Assembly: GCA_947451115.1 (NCBI GenBank)
Contig: CANFXV010000009.1
Coordinates: 1-64,000 of the forward strand
Direction of reading: 5' to 3'
DNA length: 64,000 nt
Source of the DNA: Bacteroidota bacterium
Lineage (GTDB): Bacteria > Bacteroidota > Bacteroidia > Chitinophagales > Chitinophagaceae
How positions within the stretch are numbered: the stretch's first letter is position 1; every line of letters starts with the position of its first letter. Below, piece by piece: positions 53,475-62,742 of this stretch. A model generated the notes under the pieces. The model saw only the letters and a program-made list of their open reading frames with translations, ran no database searches and was not told the origin of the DNA. Made by a program: the position numbers and the translations under genes.

Positions 53475-53482
53475 TATTTTTG
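53475..53482 (+). promoter_or_regulatory. -7 box (TATTTTTG) of ispH
   Basis: Exact TAnnTTTG match, 27 nt before the ATG at 53510, divergent from the ABC-F promoter. Confidence 0.5.
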
Positions 53483-53509
53483 TAGCAGTAATACGCAAAA
53501 AGTAAAAAG

Positions 53510-54733
53510 ATGAAGCATTTTGAGGTTCCTTCTGGCTATCGCAGCAATTTAATTACTGCGATAAAGCATAAAAGGAAAGAAGAAGATAAATTAAAAAAAG
53601 ACTTTAGTCCCTCCCTGATTGATTTAGGGAAAGTGAAATTTTATTTGGCGCGTCATTTTGGTTTTTGTTATGGAGTAGAAAATGCCATTGACATTGCCTA
53701 CAAAACCATTGAAGAAAATGTAGGTAAAAGAATTTTCCTACTCAGTGAAATGATTCACAACCCTCAGGTAAATGAAGATTTATTAAAAAAGGGCGTACAG
53801 TTTTTGCAAGACACCAATGGCAATGAAATAATTCCCTTGTCTACTTTACATAAAGAAGACGTGGTCATCATCCCTGCCTTCGGGACCACTTTAGAATTGG
53901 AAGCGAAGATTAATAAAATTGGAATAGAAATTCAAAAGTACAATACCACCTGTCCCTTTGTAGAAAAAGTATGGAACAGAGGCGATCAAATTGCGAAGAA
54001 AGGATTTACCATTATCATTCACGGCAAACCCAAACATGAAGAGACCAGGGCAACTTTTTCTCATGCAGCAGACAAGACCCCTACGCTTGTTGTCAACGAC
54101 ATGGAAGAAGCGATTGTTTTAGGTAAGTTTATTTTAGGCGAATTGCCTTTAACCGAATTTGGGGTTTATTTCAACAATAGATTCAATAGTATTTTTGATC
54201 CAAGCATTCATTTTGAAAAAATTGGCGTCATCAATCAAACGACACAATTGGCTTCGGACACACAGGCCATTTCCGATTATTTAAAAAACATCATTCAAAA
54301 TAAATTTGGGAAAGAAAAGCTAAGTCAACATTTTGCAGATACCAGAGATACCTTATGTTATGCCACCAATGACAATCAATCTGCAGTCATTGGTCTTTTA
54401 GAACAAGTCGCCGACTTAGCCATTGTAATGGGTGGAAAAAATAGCAGCAACAGTTCCCATTTAGTGGAACTATGTGAGCATAAATTACCCACTTATTTTA
54501 TTGACGATGCCAATAAAATTATTGATGCACATCAAATTATTCGCAACAATTGGAAAACTAAGCAGTCTGAATTAGTGACTAATTTTTTACCTGATAAAAC
54601 CCCGTTGTCTATTTTAATGACTAGTGGAGCAAGCTGCCCAGATACCGTAGTGGAAGCAACAATAAAAAAAATTGTAACTATTTATGGTTTAGAAGCCGAG
54701 TTTGAAGCTGCAAGTGCGCAGTGGCTTTCCTAA
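53510..54733 (+). CDS. ispH: 4-hydroxy-3-methylbut-2-enyl diphosphate reductase
   Basis: 407 residues, about 90 more than E. coli IspH because of an N-terminal extension and internal insertions, as in Bacteroidota. The three cluster-ligand cysteines are in RHFGFCYGVENAID, YNTTCPFVEKVW and TSGASCPDTVVEATI. It makes IPP and DMAPP in the last step of the MEP pathway, so this organism uses MEP, not mevalonate. It is convergent with cmk. Confidence 0.95.
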   Translation: MKHFEVPSGYRSNLITAIKHKRKEEDKLKKDFSPSLIDLGKVKFYLARHFGFCYGVENAIDIAYKTIEENVGKRIFLLSEMIHNPQVNEDLLKKGVQFLQDTNGNEIIPLSTLHKEDVVIIPAFGTTLELEAKINKIGIEIQKYNTTCPFVEKVWNRGDQIAKKGFTIIIHGKPKHEETRATFSHAADKTPTLVVNDMEEAIVLGKFILGELPLTEFGVYFNNRFNSIFDPSIHFEKIGVINQTTQLASDTQAISDYLKNIIQNKFGKEKLSQHFADTRDTLCYATNDNQSAVIGLLEQVADLAIVMGGKNSSNSSHLVELCEHKLPTYFIDDANKIIDAHQIIRNNWKTKQSELVTNFLPDKTPLSILMTSGASCPDTVVEATIKKIVTIYGLEAEFEAASAQWLS

Positions 54734-54740
54734 ATTAAAA

Positions 54741-55433
54741 TTAATGCTTTGTTTGATTTATTTTTTCTAAAGCCCAAGCTAAGGCCAAGTTAAATTGTTC
54801 TTCTCTATTCATCTTTGAATTGTCCAATACGCTTGCATCTGCTGCTTGTTTCAATGGACTTCTTTCTCTAGTGGTATCTAATAAATCTCGGTGTTGTAAA
54901 TTTTCAGCAATTTCTTCTTTGCTAATGGAGGGATTGGTTTTTTGTAATTCTAAAAAACGTCTTTCTACTCTAATGGCCGGATCGGCGGTGACAAATATTT
55001 TAAGTTCTGCATTGGGGAAAACGACAGTCCCAATGTCTCTGCCATCCATGACAATTCCTTTTTTTTGACCCATGGCTTGTTGTTGTGCCACGGCAAAGTC
55101 TCTCACGGCACCAATGGCGGCTACTTCACTTACTTTTTGACTTACGGCCATTTCTCTAATCTCGGCTTCTACATTTTCATTGTTCAATAGCATGTCAGAT
55201 TTTAAACTGGTCGCGTTATAGCTAAAATTTAAAGTGATTTTTTTCAAAGCGTCCGCAATGGCCAGTTCATCATCAAAAGCAATTTTGTTTCTTAAAAAAT
55301 AAAGTGCGACTGCACGGTACATAGCACCCGTGTCAATAAATACATATTCCAATTGTGCTGCCAATGCTTTTGCTAAAGTACTTTTACCACAAGAAGAATA
55401 GCCGTCAATGGCAATGATAATTTTATTAGACAT
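54741..55433 (-). CDS. cmk: Cytidylate kinase
   Basis: 230 residues from ATG 55433 (MSNKIIIAIDGYSSCGKSTLAK); starting at 55475 would overlap the mrp end by 41 bases. The P-loop is GYSSCGKST, followed by FIDTGAMYRAVALYF and VMDGRDIGTVVFPNAELKIFVTA, then RDLLDTTRERSPLKQAADA. It phosphorylates CMP and dCMP. It begins one base after the mrp gene on the same strand. Confidence 0.95.
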   Translation of the reverse strand: MSNKIIIAIDGYSSCGKSTLAKALAAQLEYVFIDTGAMYRAVALYFLRNKIAFDDELAIADALKKITLNFSYNATSLKSDMLLNNENVEAEIREMAVSQKVSEVAAIGAVRDFAVAQQQAMGQKKGIVMDGRDIGTVVFPNAELKIFVTADPAIRVERRFLELQKTNPSISKEEIAENLQHRDLLDTTRERSPLKQAADASVLDNSKMNREEQFNLALAWALEKINQTKH

Positions 55434-55434
55434 A

Positions 55435-56526
55435 TTAAGCAACTGAAATAGTTTCTGTTTTAGGTAAGTTGGCATTTCTAATGGCTATTTGCCTTACAGC
55501 ATTGGAAACGACAGCCCTTAATGCATTTTTAGAGGTTTCTTCTGTTCCCACCATGGCCGGAACGCCTTCATCTCCTCCTTCTCTAATGGATTGTACCAAG
55601 GGCACTTCCCCCAAAAATGGTAAATCATATTCTGAGGCTAAATTCCTTCCGCCTTCTTTACCAAATAAATAATATTTATTGTTAGGCAATTCTGCTGGGG
55701 TGAAATAGGCCATGTTTTCAATCAATCCAATCACAGGTACTTGGATATTGGCTTGTCCGAACATCGCAATGGCTTTTTTAGCATCCGCCAAGGCCACTGT
55801 TTGTGGTGTTGTAACAATGACGACGCCTGTTACAGGAACAGTTTGCATGATGGTCAAATGTATATCGCCTGTGCCTGGTGGCATATCAATCACTAAATAG
55901 TCTAATTCTCCCCAATCTACATCAGTAATGAATTGTCTGATGGCACTAGAAGCCATTGGACCTCTCCAAACCACGGCATCTTTTTCATCTACCAACAAGC
56001 CTATACTCATCAATTTAATGCCGAATTTTTCAAGTGGTAAAATAATTCCTTTCCCCTCTTCATCTTTCATCATTGGTCTTTGTCCTCTTACCCCAAACAT
56101 GATGGGAACACTTGGTCCATAAATGTCTGCGTCCATCAAGCCTACTTTAGCACCGCCTTCCGCTAAGGCCAAGGCCAAATTTGCTGAAATTGTACTTTTG
56201 CCCACGCCCCCTTTTCCACTTACTACCGCTATAATATTTTTAACTTTTGATAATACTGTTTTTTCATCCTTCCTTAAACTACTGGTATTCGAAGTAAAAT
56301 CTACTTTAACAATCGCTGCTTTGTTCACCAACAATTTGATGGCATTTTCACAAGCATTTTTCATCAAATCTTTCATGGGACAAGCAGGCGTGGTAAGCAC
56401 AATGGTAAAACTCACTTCATTGCCCTCTACTTTTAAGTCCTTGATCATATTGAGTGTCACCAAATCTTTTCCTAAATCTGGCTCTTGTACATTGCTCAAT
56501 GCTTTTAATATTTCCGCCTCGGTCAT
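55435..56526 (-). CDS. Mrp/NBP35 family iron-sulfur cluster carrier ATPase
   Basis: 363 residues from ATG 56526. The N-terminal MIP18/DUF59 domain (EAEILKALSNVQEPDLGKDLV) is joined to a P-loop ATPase with the deviant Walker A VVSGKGGVGKSTISANLALALAEGG near 95-120. MDADIYGPSVPIMFG and DYLVIDMPPGTGDIHLT follow. The C-terminal CxxC that binds the cluster in many Mrp proteins is missing; the region reads MAYFTPAELPNNKYYLFGKEGG, as in other Bacteroidota as far as I recall. cmk follows after one base. Confidence 0.92.
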   Translation of the reverse strand: MTEAEILKALSNVQEPDLGKDLVTLNMIKDLKVEGNEVSFTIVLTTPACPMKDLMKNACENAIKLLVNKAAIVKVDFTSNTSSLRKDEKTVLSKVKNIIAVVSGKGGVGKSTISANLALALAEGGAKVGLMDADIYGPSVPIMFGVRGQRPMMKDEEGKGIILPLEKFGIKLMSIGLLVDEKDAVVWRGPMASSAIRQFITDVDWGELDYLVIDMPPGTGDIHLTIMQTVPVTGVVIVTTPQTVALADAKKAIAMFGQANIQVPVIGLIENMAYFTPAELPNNKYYLFGKEGGRNLASEYDLPFLGEVPLVQSIREGGDEGVPAMVGTEETSKNALRAVVSNAVRQIAIRNANLPKTETISVA

Positions 56527-56560
56527 TTTGAAAGTTTTTGTTAAATAAAATAGATCCACG

Positions 56561-56568
56561 CAAAGTTA
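56561..56568 (-). promoter_or_regulatory. -7 box (TAACTTTG) of the mrp-cmk unit
   Basis: Exact TAnnTTTG match on the minus strand, 34 nt before the ATG at 56526. Confidence 0.5.
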
Positions 56569-56678
56569 ACGTTCATTGCACTTATTTTGCTGTTTTAACA
56601 GGCAGAATATAGGTTTTTACCCTAAAAACCACCTATTTTGACAAAAAAAATGTGTTCGTATATTTAAACAAGGAGACT

Positions 56679-56686
56679 TAATTTTG
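56679..56686 (+). promoter_or_regulatory. -7 box (TAATTTTG) of the carboxypeptidase-like-domain gene
   Basis: Exact TAnnTTTG match, 7 nt before the ATG at 56694; a very short leader is expected. Confidence 0.5.
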
Positions 56687-56693
56687 TAGCATC

Positions 56694-57341
56694 ATGAGAA
56701 AGATTATTTTACTTACTGCCATTGCTTTGATAGGTCTAAATACCCAGGCAGTCCATGCTCAAGATTTAGATATTTACAGGGACTCTGTGGTACAATTGTA
56801 TGGGGTCATCATGACTGCCGATAGTTTAAAAGCCGTCCCCTTTGCTAGTGTGATCGTGGAGAAAAAAGGAAGAGGCACCATCACCAATAATGATGGCGTG
56901 TTTTCTATTGCGGTGAACAAAGGAGAGCGCATTACTTTTTCATGTGTTGGATTTAAAGATAGAACCATTCTTATTCCTGCTAAATTAGAAGGCAACCAAT
57001 ACAGTGTCATACAATTGCTGGTGAATGATACCAATTTCTTACCTGCCACCATTTTAAAACCCAGGCCTACCCGTGCGCAGTTTGACAGAGATTTTGTGAA
57101 CACCAAAATAGATGACGACTTGTATGAGACAGCAAGAAAAAATACAAGTATGAGTCAGAAAAGAATCATCTTATCAAGCTTGCCCTATGATGGTAAAGAA
57201 GCAGTGGGTGCTTCTTTAACGCAACAAGCAGCTAAATATTATTACTCCGGTCAGTTACCTCCCATGAATATTTTGAATCCAAGTGCTTGGAGGTCCTTTA
57301 TCAATTCATGGAAAAGAGGAGATTACAAAACAAGAAAATAA
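56694..57341 (+). CDS. Exported protein with carboxypeptidase-regulatory-like domain
   Basis: 215 residues with a signal peptide (TQAVHAQ, about residue 24). Residues 35-115 are a CarboxypepD_reg-like beta-sandwich: DSLKAVPFASVIVEKKGRGTITNNDGVFSIAVNKGERITFSCVGFKDRTILIP, a domain found at the N-terminus of many SusC-like receptors but here on its own. The rest is basic and of unknown fold, ending RSFINSWKRGDYKTRK. It precedes the 3-hydroxyacyl-CoA dehydrogenase gene by 7 nt on the same strand, likely co-transcribed. Confidence 0.82.
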   Translation: MRKIILLTAIALIGLNTQAVHAQDLDIYRDSVVQLYGVIMTADSLKAVPFASVIVEKKGRGTITNNDGVFSIAVNKGERITFSCVGFKDRTILIPAKLEGNQYSVIQLLVNDTNFLPATILKPRPTRAQFDRDFVNTKIDDDLYETARKNTSMSQKRIILSSLPYDGKEAVGASLTQQAAKYYYSGQLPPMNILNPSAWRSFINSWKRGDYKTRK

Positions 57342-57348
57342 TGGCTCC

Positions 57349-58194
57349 ATGAAAAACATCTCAGTGATAGGAGCAGGCACCATGGGCAATGGCATTGCGC
57401 ATGTAATGGCACAAAAAGGATTTAAAGTAAACTTAATAGATGCACAATCGGCCGCTATAGACAAAGCATTAGTGACCATTGCTAAAAATCTAGATCGACA
57501 AATTGCAAAAGGCATTATTACAGAAGTAGAAAAAATAAGCACCCTTCAAAACATCCAATGTTTCACTGAAATTGAATTGGGCGTAAAAGAAGCAGACTTG
57601 GTCATTGAAGCTGCCACAGAAAATAGCGCTATCAAAAAATTAATTTTTTCAGCTGCCGACCAAAATGCACCAGCAGCTTGCATCTTGGCCAGCAATACCT
57701 CCTCCATTTCAATCGCAGCATTGGCTTCAGCTACCCAAAGACCAAGCAAGGTGATTGGCATGCATTTTATGAACCCAGTGCCAGTGATGAAACTTGTAGA
57801 AATTATCAATGGCGCGGCCACCGATCCTGAAGTCACGGAAACCATTGTAGCCTTGACCAAGGTCTTGGATAAAATTCCATGTGTAGTAAAAGATTTTCCA
57901 GGATTTATTGCCAACAGAATTTTAATGCCCATGATCAACGAAGCCATACATGCTTTGTCAGAAGGCGTTAGTGATGCAACCACGATTGATCAAATCATGA
58001 AATTAGGTATGGCTCATCCGATGGGACCATTGCAATTGGCCGATTATATAGGCTTAGATGTTTGTAAAAATATTTTAAGCATTATGCAGGAAGGTTTTAA
58101 AGATACCAAATATGCTCCCTGCCCTTTGCTCGTACAAATGGTAGATAAAGGAAAATTAGGTGTTAAAACTGGAGAAGGCTTTTACAAATACTAG
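57349..58194 (+). CDS. 3-hydroxyacyl-CoA (3-hydroxybutyryl-CoA) dehydrogenase
   Basis: 281 residues from ATG 57349 (MKNISVIGAGTMGNGIAHVMA); an upstream in-frame Met at 57283 lies within the preceding gene. NAD-binding GAGTMGNGI near 9-17, then ASNTSSISIAALASATQRPSKVIGMHFMNPVPVMKLVEII with the catalytic His in GMHFMNP, and GMAHPMGPLQLADYIGLD. The length fits the Hbd/PaaH type. It interconverts 3-hydroxyacyl-CoA and acetoacyl-CoA in fatty-acid or butyrate metabolism. Confidence 0.94.
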   Translation: MKNISVIGAGTMGNGIAHVMAQKGFKVNLIDAQSAAIDKALVTIAKNLDRQIAKGIITEVEKISTLQNIQCFTEIELGVKEADLVIEAATENSAIKKLIFSAADQNAPAACILASNTSSISIAALASATQRPSKVIGMHFMNPVPVMKLVEIINGAATDPEVTETIVALTKVLDKIPCVVKDFPGFIANRILMPMINEAIHALSEGVSDATTIDQIMKLGMAHPMGPLQLADYIGLDVCKNILSIMQEGFKDTKYAPCPLLVQMVDKGKLGVKTGEGFYKY

Positions 58195-58219
58195 TGCCCC
58201 CAACTTTTAATTTAGCTTT

Positions 58220-58828
58220 TTATTTTTCCACTCGCTTTAAAGTTACCTCTCGCAACTCGCCAAATTTATTCAAGGCTTCTTCCAAACGATGCTTAGGTAT
58301 GCCTATTTTTAATTGAACAAACAATTGGGCGACTTGTTCGGTGACCTGACAGTTGTATTGTTTCACTATCATCATTACTTCATTCATTTGATGATAATCA
58401 AAATTCAATTCATAATTAACTTCTACTGCCTTTTGCACTATTGGGATTAATTGAAGGGCCAATGCCGTCGAAGTTTTATACGCATTGATTAAACCAGGCA
58501 CGCCTAATAAAGTTCCTCCAAAATACCTTACCACCACTACTAAAACATTGGTTAATTGTTTACTGTCTATCTGACCGAGTATGGGCCGACCGGCCGATCC
58601 TGAGGGTTCTCCGTCATCACTCACCCTGAATGTATGCCCATCAATGCCCATACGATAGGCTAAACAATAATGGACTGCCTTGGGATGTTCTTTTTTTAAT
58701 GCCGCTATATAGGTTTTAGCCGTTTCAATGGACGCTACAGGGTAACAATAGGCCAAAAAACGACTCCCTCTTTCTTTAAACTCAGCCACAGCAGCCTGTT
58801 CAATGGTGTAATAAAAATCAGGATCCAT
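58220..58828 (-). CDS. YigZ/IMPACT family protein
   Basis: 202 residues. The UPF0029 N-terminal domain is clear: FKERGSRFLAYCYPVASIETAKTYIAALKKEHPKAVHYCLAYRMG, then SDDGEPSGSAGRPILGQI and VVVVRYFGGTLLGVPGLI. A smaller C-terminal domain follows. YigZ proteins are related to eukaryotic IMPACT and are thought to act on translation; a reaction is not known. Confidence 0.92.
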   Translation of the reverse strand: MDPDFYYTIEQAAVAEFKERGSRFLAYCYPVASIETAKTYIAALKKEHPKAVHYCLAYRMGIDGHTFRVSDDGEPSGSAGRPILGQIDSKQLTNVLVVVVRYFGGTLLGVPGLINAYKTSTALALQLIPIVQKAVEVNYELNFDYHQMNEVMMIVKQYNCQVTEQVAQLFVQLKIGIPKHRLEEALNKFGELREVTLKRVEK

Positions 58829-58899
58829 TTAAATGCAAGTTCTTGTAATAATAAGTCCAAAGCTAGTTCATAATGCGTAATCATTTGTAACATTGCAGT

Positions 58900-59748
58900 A
58901 TGACTTTAGCAGAAATTAAAATAGCGATCAAACAATCGCTCAGTAAAAAAATAGAGTACATTGAATTAAACAGTTTGATGGGTATGCTGATAGAGGAAGT
59001 CACTGGATGGAACAGAGTGCAGCAAATAGTGGAGATGAATACACCATTAACAGCGCCTCAAATAAATAAATTTAACGAGTACACTGCAGCATTATTGAAT
59101 GACAAGCCCATACAATATATTTTAGGCAAGGCCTGGTTTATGGGCAATGATTTTATAGTGAATGAAGCGGTGTTAATACCAAGGCCTGAAACTGAAGAAT
59201 TGGTAGAATGGGTCGTGGACTATGCCCAAATCATTGACAAACCTTTGCAAATTTTAGACATTGGAACGGGCTCAGGATGTATTGCTATTTCCATAAAAAA
59301 AGCATTGCCCAACTGCAGTGTAAGCGGTATGGATATTAGTGTGGATGCTTTAACCGTTGCAAAAGAAAATGCGACCCACTTGGGCACCAGTATAGAATGG
59401 ATCGAGCAAGACATTGTTCATGAATCCACACTCCCACATAGTTTTGATGTGCTAGTGAGCAACCCTCCCTATATTCCAGTGAGCGAAAAAATAAATATGG
59501 AAGCAAAGGTGAAAAACTATGAACCTTTGATGGCATTGTTTGTACCTAATGAGGACCCACTAGTTTTTTATAAAGCCATTGCGCAAATAGCTAAAAAATA
59601 TTTAGCCCCCAAGGGTCAATTGTTTTTTGAAATTCATTACGATCAAGGAAAAGCCATTCTGCAATTGTTAGATGAAATGAATTTTCATGCAGAAATCAGA
59701 AGAGACAGTTTTGGAAAAAACAGAATGATAAGAGCTAGCTTAAAATAA
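58900..59748 (+). CDS. prmC: Peptide chain release factor N5-glutamine methyltransferase
   Basis: 282 residues. The N-terminal helical domain binds the release factor, with PIQYILGKAWFMGNDFIVNEAVLIPRPETEELVEW as a family mark. The SAM site is ILDIGTGSGCIAISIKKA near 120-137 and the catalytic NPPY is in DVLVSNPPYIPVSEK. It methylates the Gln of the GGQ motif in RF1 and RF2. It stands alone between convergent neighbours. Confidence 0.95.
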   Translation: MTLAEIKIAIKQSLSKKIEYIELNSLMGMLIEEVTGWNRVQQIVEMNTPLTAPQINKFNEYTAALLNDKPIQYILGKAWFMGNDFIVNEAVLIPRPETEELVEWVVDYAQIIDKPLQILDIGTGSGCIAISIKKALPNCSVSGMDISVDALTVAKENATHLGTSIEWIEQDIVHESTLPHSFDVLVSNPPYIPVSEKINMEAKVKNYEPLMALFVPNEDPLVFYKAIAQIAKKYLAPKGQLFFEIHYDQGKAILQLLDEMNFHAEIRRDSFGKNRMIRASLK

Positions 59749-59767
59749 ATTGTAAATAGTCTTATGC

Positions 59768-60166
59768 TTAATGCGCAGGATTTACTGCAACCACTGGAGT
59801 AGCCCCCAACGATTTTATAATTTGCATTACTTGAATGGTTACGCCTAATTTGGCTACACTGTCTCCATTAATGACCACAGATGGCTTGTCGGTTTCTTTG
59901 GCTAAAAAAATTTTTAACTCAACGGGTAAAGCCTCTATAGAAACTGGCGTGGAGCCGATAAACAAATGCTGCTCTTTATCAATAGTCACCACCACCGTTT
60001 GTTTGGCCTTGGTATCGCTGGCCGATTTTGGATTAGATACCTTTATCACATTGGGATTGGCCAAGGTCGAAACAATTAAAAAGAATAACAATAAGATAAA
60101 TAAAATATCATTCAATGCACCAGTGTGCACTTCGGGAGAATTTCTTAATCGTTTTCTTAAATTCAT
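59768..60166 (-). CDS. ExbD/TolR family biopolymer transport protein
   Basis: 132 residues with one helix near the N-terminus (ALNDILFILLLFFLIVSTLANP), including the conserved Asp inside it, and a periplasmic domain ending in TIQVMQIIKSLGATPVVAVNPA. It follows the ExbB/TolQ-type gene by 9 nt. Together they use the proton gradient to drive TonB-dependent import or outer-membrane pulling. No tonB is next to them. Confidence 0.9.
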   Translation of the reverse strand: MNLRKRLRNSPEVHTGALNDILFILLLFFLIVSTLANPNVIKVSNPKSASDTKAKQTVVVTIDKEQHLFIGSTPVSIEALPVELKIFLAKETDKPSVVINGDSVAKLGVTIQVMQIIKSLGATPVVAVNPAH

Positions 60167-60175
60167 GTAGTAAAA

Positions 60176-60826
60176 TTAAGAATGAGTGGATTCTTGTAAA
60201 ATATCTAAAAAATCAGCACTAGCGGTCTCCATTTTATTGGCCACTTTATCAATTTGTGTTGAAATATAATTGTGTCCTACATAAGCAATCAATCCAATAA
60301 TTAAACCAGTGGCAGAAGTAATCATTTTAGTATAGATACCACCTGCAATGGTATTTAAAGTGTATTCACCTGTAGAAGCAATGCCATAAAACAATTGCAC
60401 CATTCCAATAATAGTTCCTAAGAAACCAAACATGGGTGCTATACCTGCCACTAAGGAAAGGATGTTTAAGTTGCGCTCCATGGAATACATTTCTAATTTA
60501 CCTACATTTTCCATGCTTTTTTCAATGGCGTCAATTGGTTTTCCAATTCTAATGATTCCTTTTTCAATCATTTTAGCCACCGGATTATCTACACTTTTGG
60601 CTAAGCTTTTTGCTGCTTCTATATTGCTAGATAAAATATTGTCCTTGATGATCAACATAAACTTAGGGTCAATATTGCCTATTTTTTTAATCGCCAATAC
60701 ACGTTCAATAAAAACAAAAATTGCGATCACCAAAAGTAGGTACAAAGGATACATGATCCAGCCCCCTTTTTGCAATAAACTCAATAATGATATTTTATCT
60801 TCTGCAACCTGTAGTAAAAACAACAT
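60176..60826 (-). CDS. MotA/TolQ/ExbB proton channel family protein
   Basis: 216 residues with three helices: about 20-42 (GGWIMYPLYLLLVIAIFVFIERV), 105-130 and 150-175. The conserved block NILSLVAGIAPMFGFLGTIIGMVQLFYGIA and TSATGLIIGLIAYVGHNYI are ExbB/TolQ hallmarks. It forms the pentamer around ExbD. The ExbD-type gene follows. Both are short two-gene forms without tonB. Confidence 0.93.
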   Translation of the reverse strand: MLFLLQVAEDKISLLSLLQKGGWIMYPLYLLLVIAIFVFIERVLAIKKIGNIDPKFMLIIKDNILSSNIEAAKSLAKSVDNPVAKMIEKGIIRIGKPIDAIEKSMENVGKLEMYSMERNLNILSLVAGIAPMFGFLGTIIGMVQLFYGIASTGEYTLNTIAGGIYTKMITSATGLIIGLIAYVGHNYISTQIDKVANKMETASADFLDILQESTHS

Positions 60827-60898
60827 AGTGTTAAATTTATTTTTTAAAGTTAATCGGTTTTAGCTAAATATAAAAGGATGTGAATAACTATCAATGGG

Positions 60899-62140
60899 CT
60901 AGATTATTTCCACCAATTTAACCAATACTTCCACTGCTTTTTCCATGTCCGACACCCCTATCCATTCGTGTTTGCTGTGAATGGCCTGCATGCCGGTAAA
61001 TATATTGGGGGTGGGCAGGCCCATAAAACTCATGCGACTACCATCTGTACCACCTCTTATAGGATGGACAATGGGTGTTAAGTCAAGTAAACGATATGCT
61101 GCTAAAGCTTTTTCAACAATGAGGGGATGTTGATCAATCACTTCACGCATATTTCGGTACTGTTCTTTTATCTCCATCTTTACCGTAGCTTTTGAAAAAT
61201 CTGGATTGGAGGCTATTGTCTCTTGCGCAATGGCATACAATCTTTTTGCATGTTCGGCTAATTGGGGGGTATCAAAATCACGCACTAAAAATTCAATACG
61301 TGCTGCTTCTGCCCCTCCAGTAATTTGATTGGGATGTATAAAACCAGTGCGCCCTTCGGTATGTTCTGGGCTCCATTCATTTTGGGGTAAAGCAGCAACA
61401 ATAGCGGCTGCAACTTTAATGGCATTTTGCATTATGCCTTTGGCGGCACCTGGATGGGCAATCACGCCTTGGATATGTAAAATCAACCCATCAGCGCTAA
61501 AAGTTTCCATTTCAAAACTAGCAAGGTCTCCGCCGTCCAATGTATAACCAAAATCGGCGCCTAATTTTTTCAAATCTAAATGTTCGGTACCGCGGCCCAC
61601 TTCTTCATCAGGGGTAAATAATATTTTAATGGTGCCGTGTTCAATTTCAGGATGACTCATTAAATAACTAGCCATTTCCATGATGATGGCTACTCCTGCT
61701 TTATCATCTGCACCCAATAAGGTTTTACCAGAGGCAGTGATGACGGCCTTGCCAATAAAATTTTTTAAATAAGGGTAGTCATTGGTCGTTATTATTTGTG
61801 TAGGGTCATCTGGAAGTACAATGGGTGCACCGTTATAATTTTTATGTAAAATTGGTTTAACATTCGTGCCACTGCAATCCGGAGCGGTATCCACATGGGC
61901 ACAAAAACAAACCACAGGTACTTTTTTTTGATGCGTAGCTGGAATAGTGGCCATCACATACCCAAAATCATCTAGGATAGCATCTTTCACACCCATGGCC
62001 AATAATTCTTCCACTAAAATTTTAGAAAGATTTTTTTGTTTTTCTGTAGAGGGGAAGCGGTCGGCATAAGGATCGCTTTGGGTATCAATTTGCACATAGC
62101 GCATTAAACGATCAGCAACTTGTTGGGATGTAAATGACAT
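60899..62140 (-). CDS. pepT: Peptidase T (tripeptide aminopeptidase)
   Basis: 413 residues. M20 family with the metal ligands in VCFCAHVDTAPD and LLGADDKAGVAIIMEM, FTPDEEVGRGTEHL for the catalytic Glu pair, and GLPTPNIFTGMQAIHSKHEW at the C-terminal ligand. YTLDGGDLASFEMETFSADG is typical of PepT. It removes the N-terminal residue of tripeptides in the cytoplasm. Confidence 0.96.
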   Translation of the reverse strand: MSFTSQQVADRLMRYVQIDTQSDPYADRFPSTEKQKNLSKILVEELLAMGVKDAILDDFGYVMATIPATHQKKVPVVCFCAHVDTAPDCSGTNVKPILHKNYNGAPIVLPDDPTQIITTNDYPYLKNFIGKAVITASGKTLLGADDKAGVAIIMEMASYLMSHPEIEHGTIKILFTPDEEVGRGTEHLDLKKLGADFGYTLDGGDLASFEMETFSADGLILHIQGVIAHPGAAKGIMQNAIKVAAAIVAALPQNEWSPEHTEGRTGFIHPNQITGGAEAARIEFLVRDFDTPQLAEHAKRLYAIAQETIASNPDFSKATVKMEIKEQYRNMREVIDQHPLIVEKALAAYRLLDLTPIVHPIRGGTDGSRMSFMGLPTPNIFTGMQAIHSKHEWIGVSDMEKAVEVLVKLVEII

Positions 62141-62156
62141 GATTAAAGATAATAAA

Positions 62157-62190
62157 AATGTCCCGACAGCTTAACAGCATGCGGGACATT
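62157..62190 (-). terminator. Terminator after the FKBP-type gene
   Basis: AATGTCCCG (62157-62165) pairs with CGGGACATT (62182-62190). On the minus strand it is followed by TTTTTA, downstream of the FKBP gene that ends at 62212. Confidence 0.65.
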
Positions 62191-62211
62191 GTATAAAAAC
62201 TGTAGCGCTTA

Positions 62212-62664
62212 TTAAGGCATTATAATTTTTGAAGGAGTATCAATATTGACCAATTCTAAATCAAAAGTTAAATCTTGACCTGCAAGAGAATGATTGGCAT
62301 CCAATACCACCACTTCTTCTTTTACTTCTACCACAATTACTTGAAATTGTTGACCTTGACCATTGTTCATGGTTAATGCCATTCCAACTGCTGGATTTAA
62401 ATCGGCAGGAAACTGTGCTTTGGGAAATTCTACAATCATTTCTGGTTGTTTTGGACCATAGGCTTCCATAAATGGAATATGGATGGTTTTTTTCTCTCCC
62501 ACGGTCATGCCTAAAACCCCGGCATCAAAACCAGGAATCACCATGCCTGTTCCTACTTCAAATTCAAGAGGAGCTCTGCCTGTTGAAGAATCAAATGTTT
62601 CACCACTAGTTAAAGTACCGTGATAATGCACTTGAATGGTGTCGCCATTTTTTACTTGTTGCAT
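62212..62664 (-). CDS. FKBP-type peptidyl-prolyl isomerase, SlyD-like
   Basis: 150 residues without a signal peptide, so cytoplasmic. KNGDTIQVHYHGTLTSGETFDSSTGRAPLEFEVGTGMVIPGFDAGVLGMTVGEKKTIHIP is the FKBP fold of the SlyD group, followed by the inserted flap and ANHSLAGQDLTFDLELV, a SlyD hallmark. The His-rich metal-binding tail of E. coli SlyD is missing. It speeds up prolyl isomerisation. Confidence 0.94.
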   Translation of the reverse strand: MQQVKNGDTIQVHYHGTLTSGETFDSSTGRAPLEFEVGTGMVIPGFDAGVLGMTVGEKKTIHIPFMEAYGPKQPEMIVEFPKAQFPADLNPAVGMALTMNNGQGQQFQVIVVEVKEEVVVLDANHSLAGQDLTFDLELVNIDTPSKIIMP

Positions 62665-62702
62665 ATTGTTTATTTTAATGAAGGCACCTAGGGTGCAAAG
62701 GG

Positions 62703-62710
62703 CAAAAGTA
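62703..62710 (-). promoter_or_regulatory. -7 box (TACTTTTG) of the FKBP gene
   Basis: Exact TAnnTTTG match on the minus strand, 38 nt before the ATG at 62664; it is back-to-back with the fmt box. Confidence 0.45.
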
Positions 62711-62730
62711 CATAATTATGGCAGATAAAC

Positions 62731-62738
62731 TAACTTTG
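62731..62738 (+). promoter_or_regulatory. -7 box (TAACTTTG) of fmt, predicted leaderless
   Basis: Exact TAnnTTTG match, 4 nt before the ATG at 62743, the same spacing as at the SRP RNA. Confidence 0.6.
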
Positions 62739-62742
62739 CATT

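Noticed and set aside
53390-53518. Long N-terminal extension of the ABC-F protein
   Set aside because: The extra residues are hydrophobic and unlike ABC-F proteins, and the -7 box at 53394-53401 lies within that stretch.
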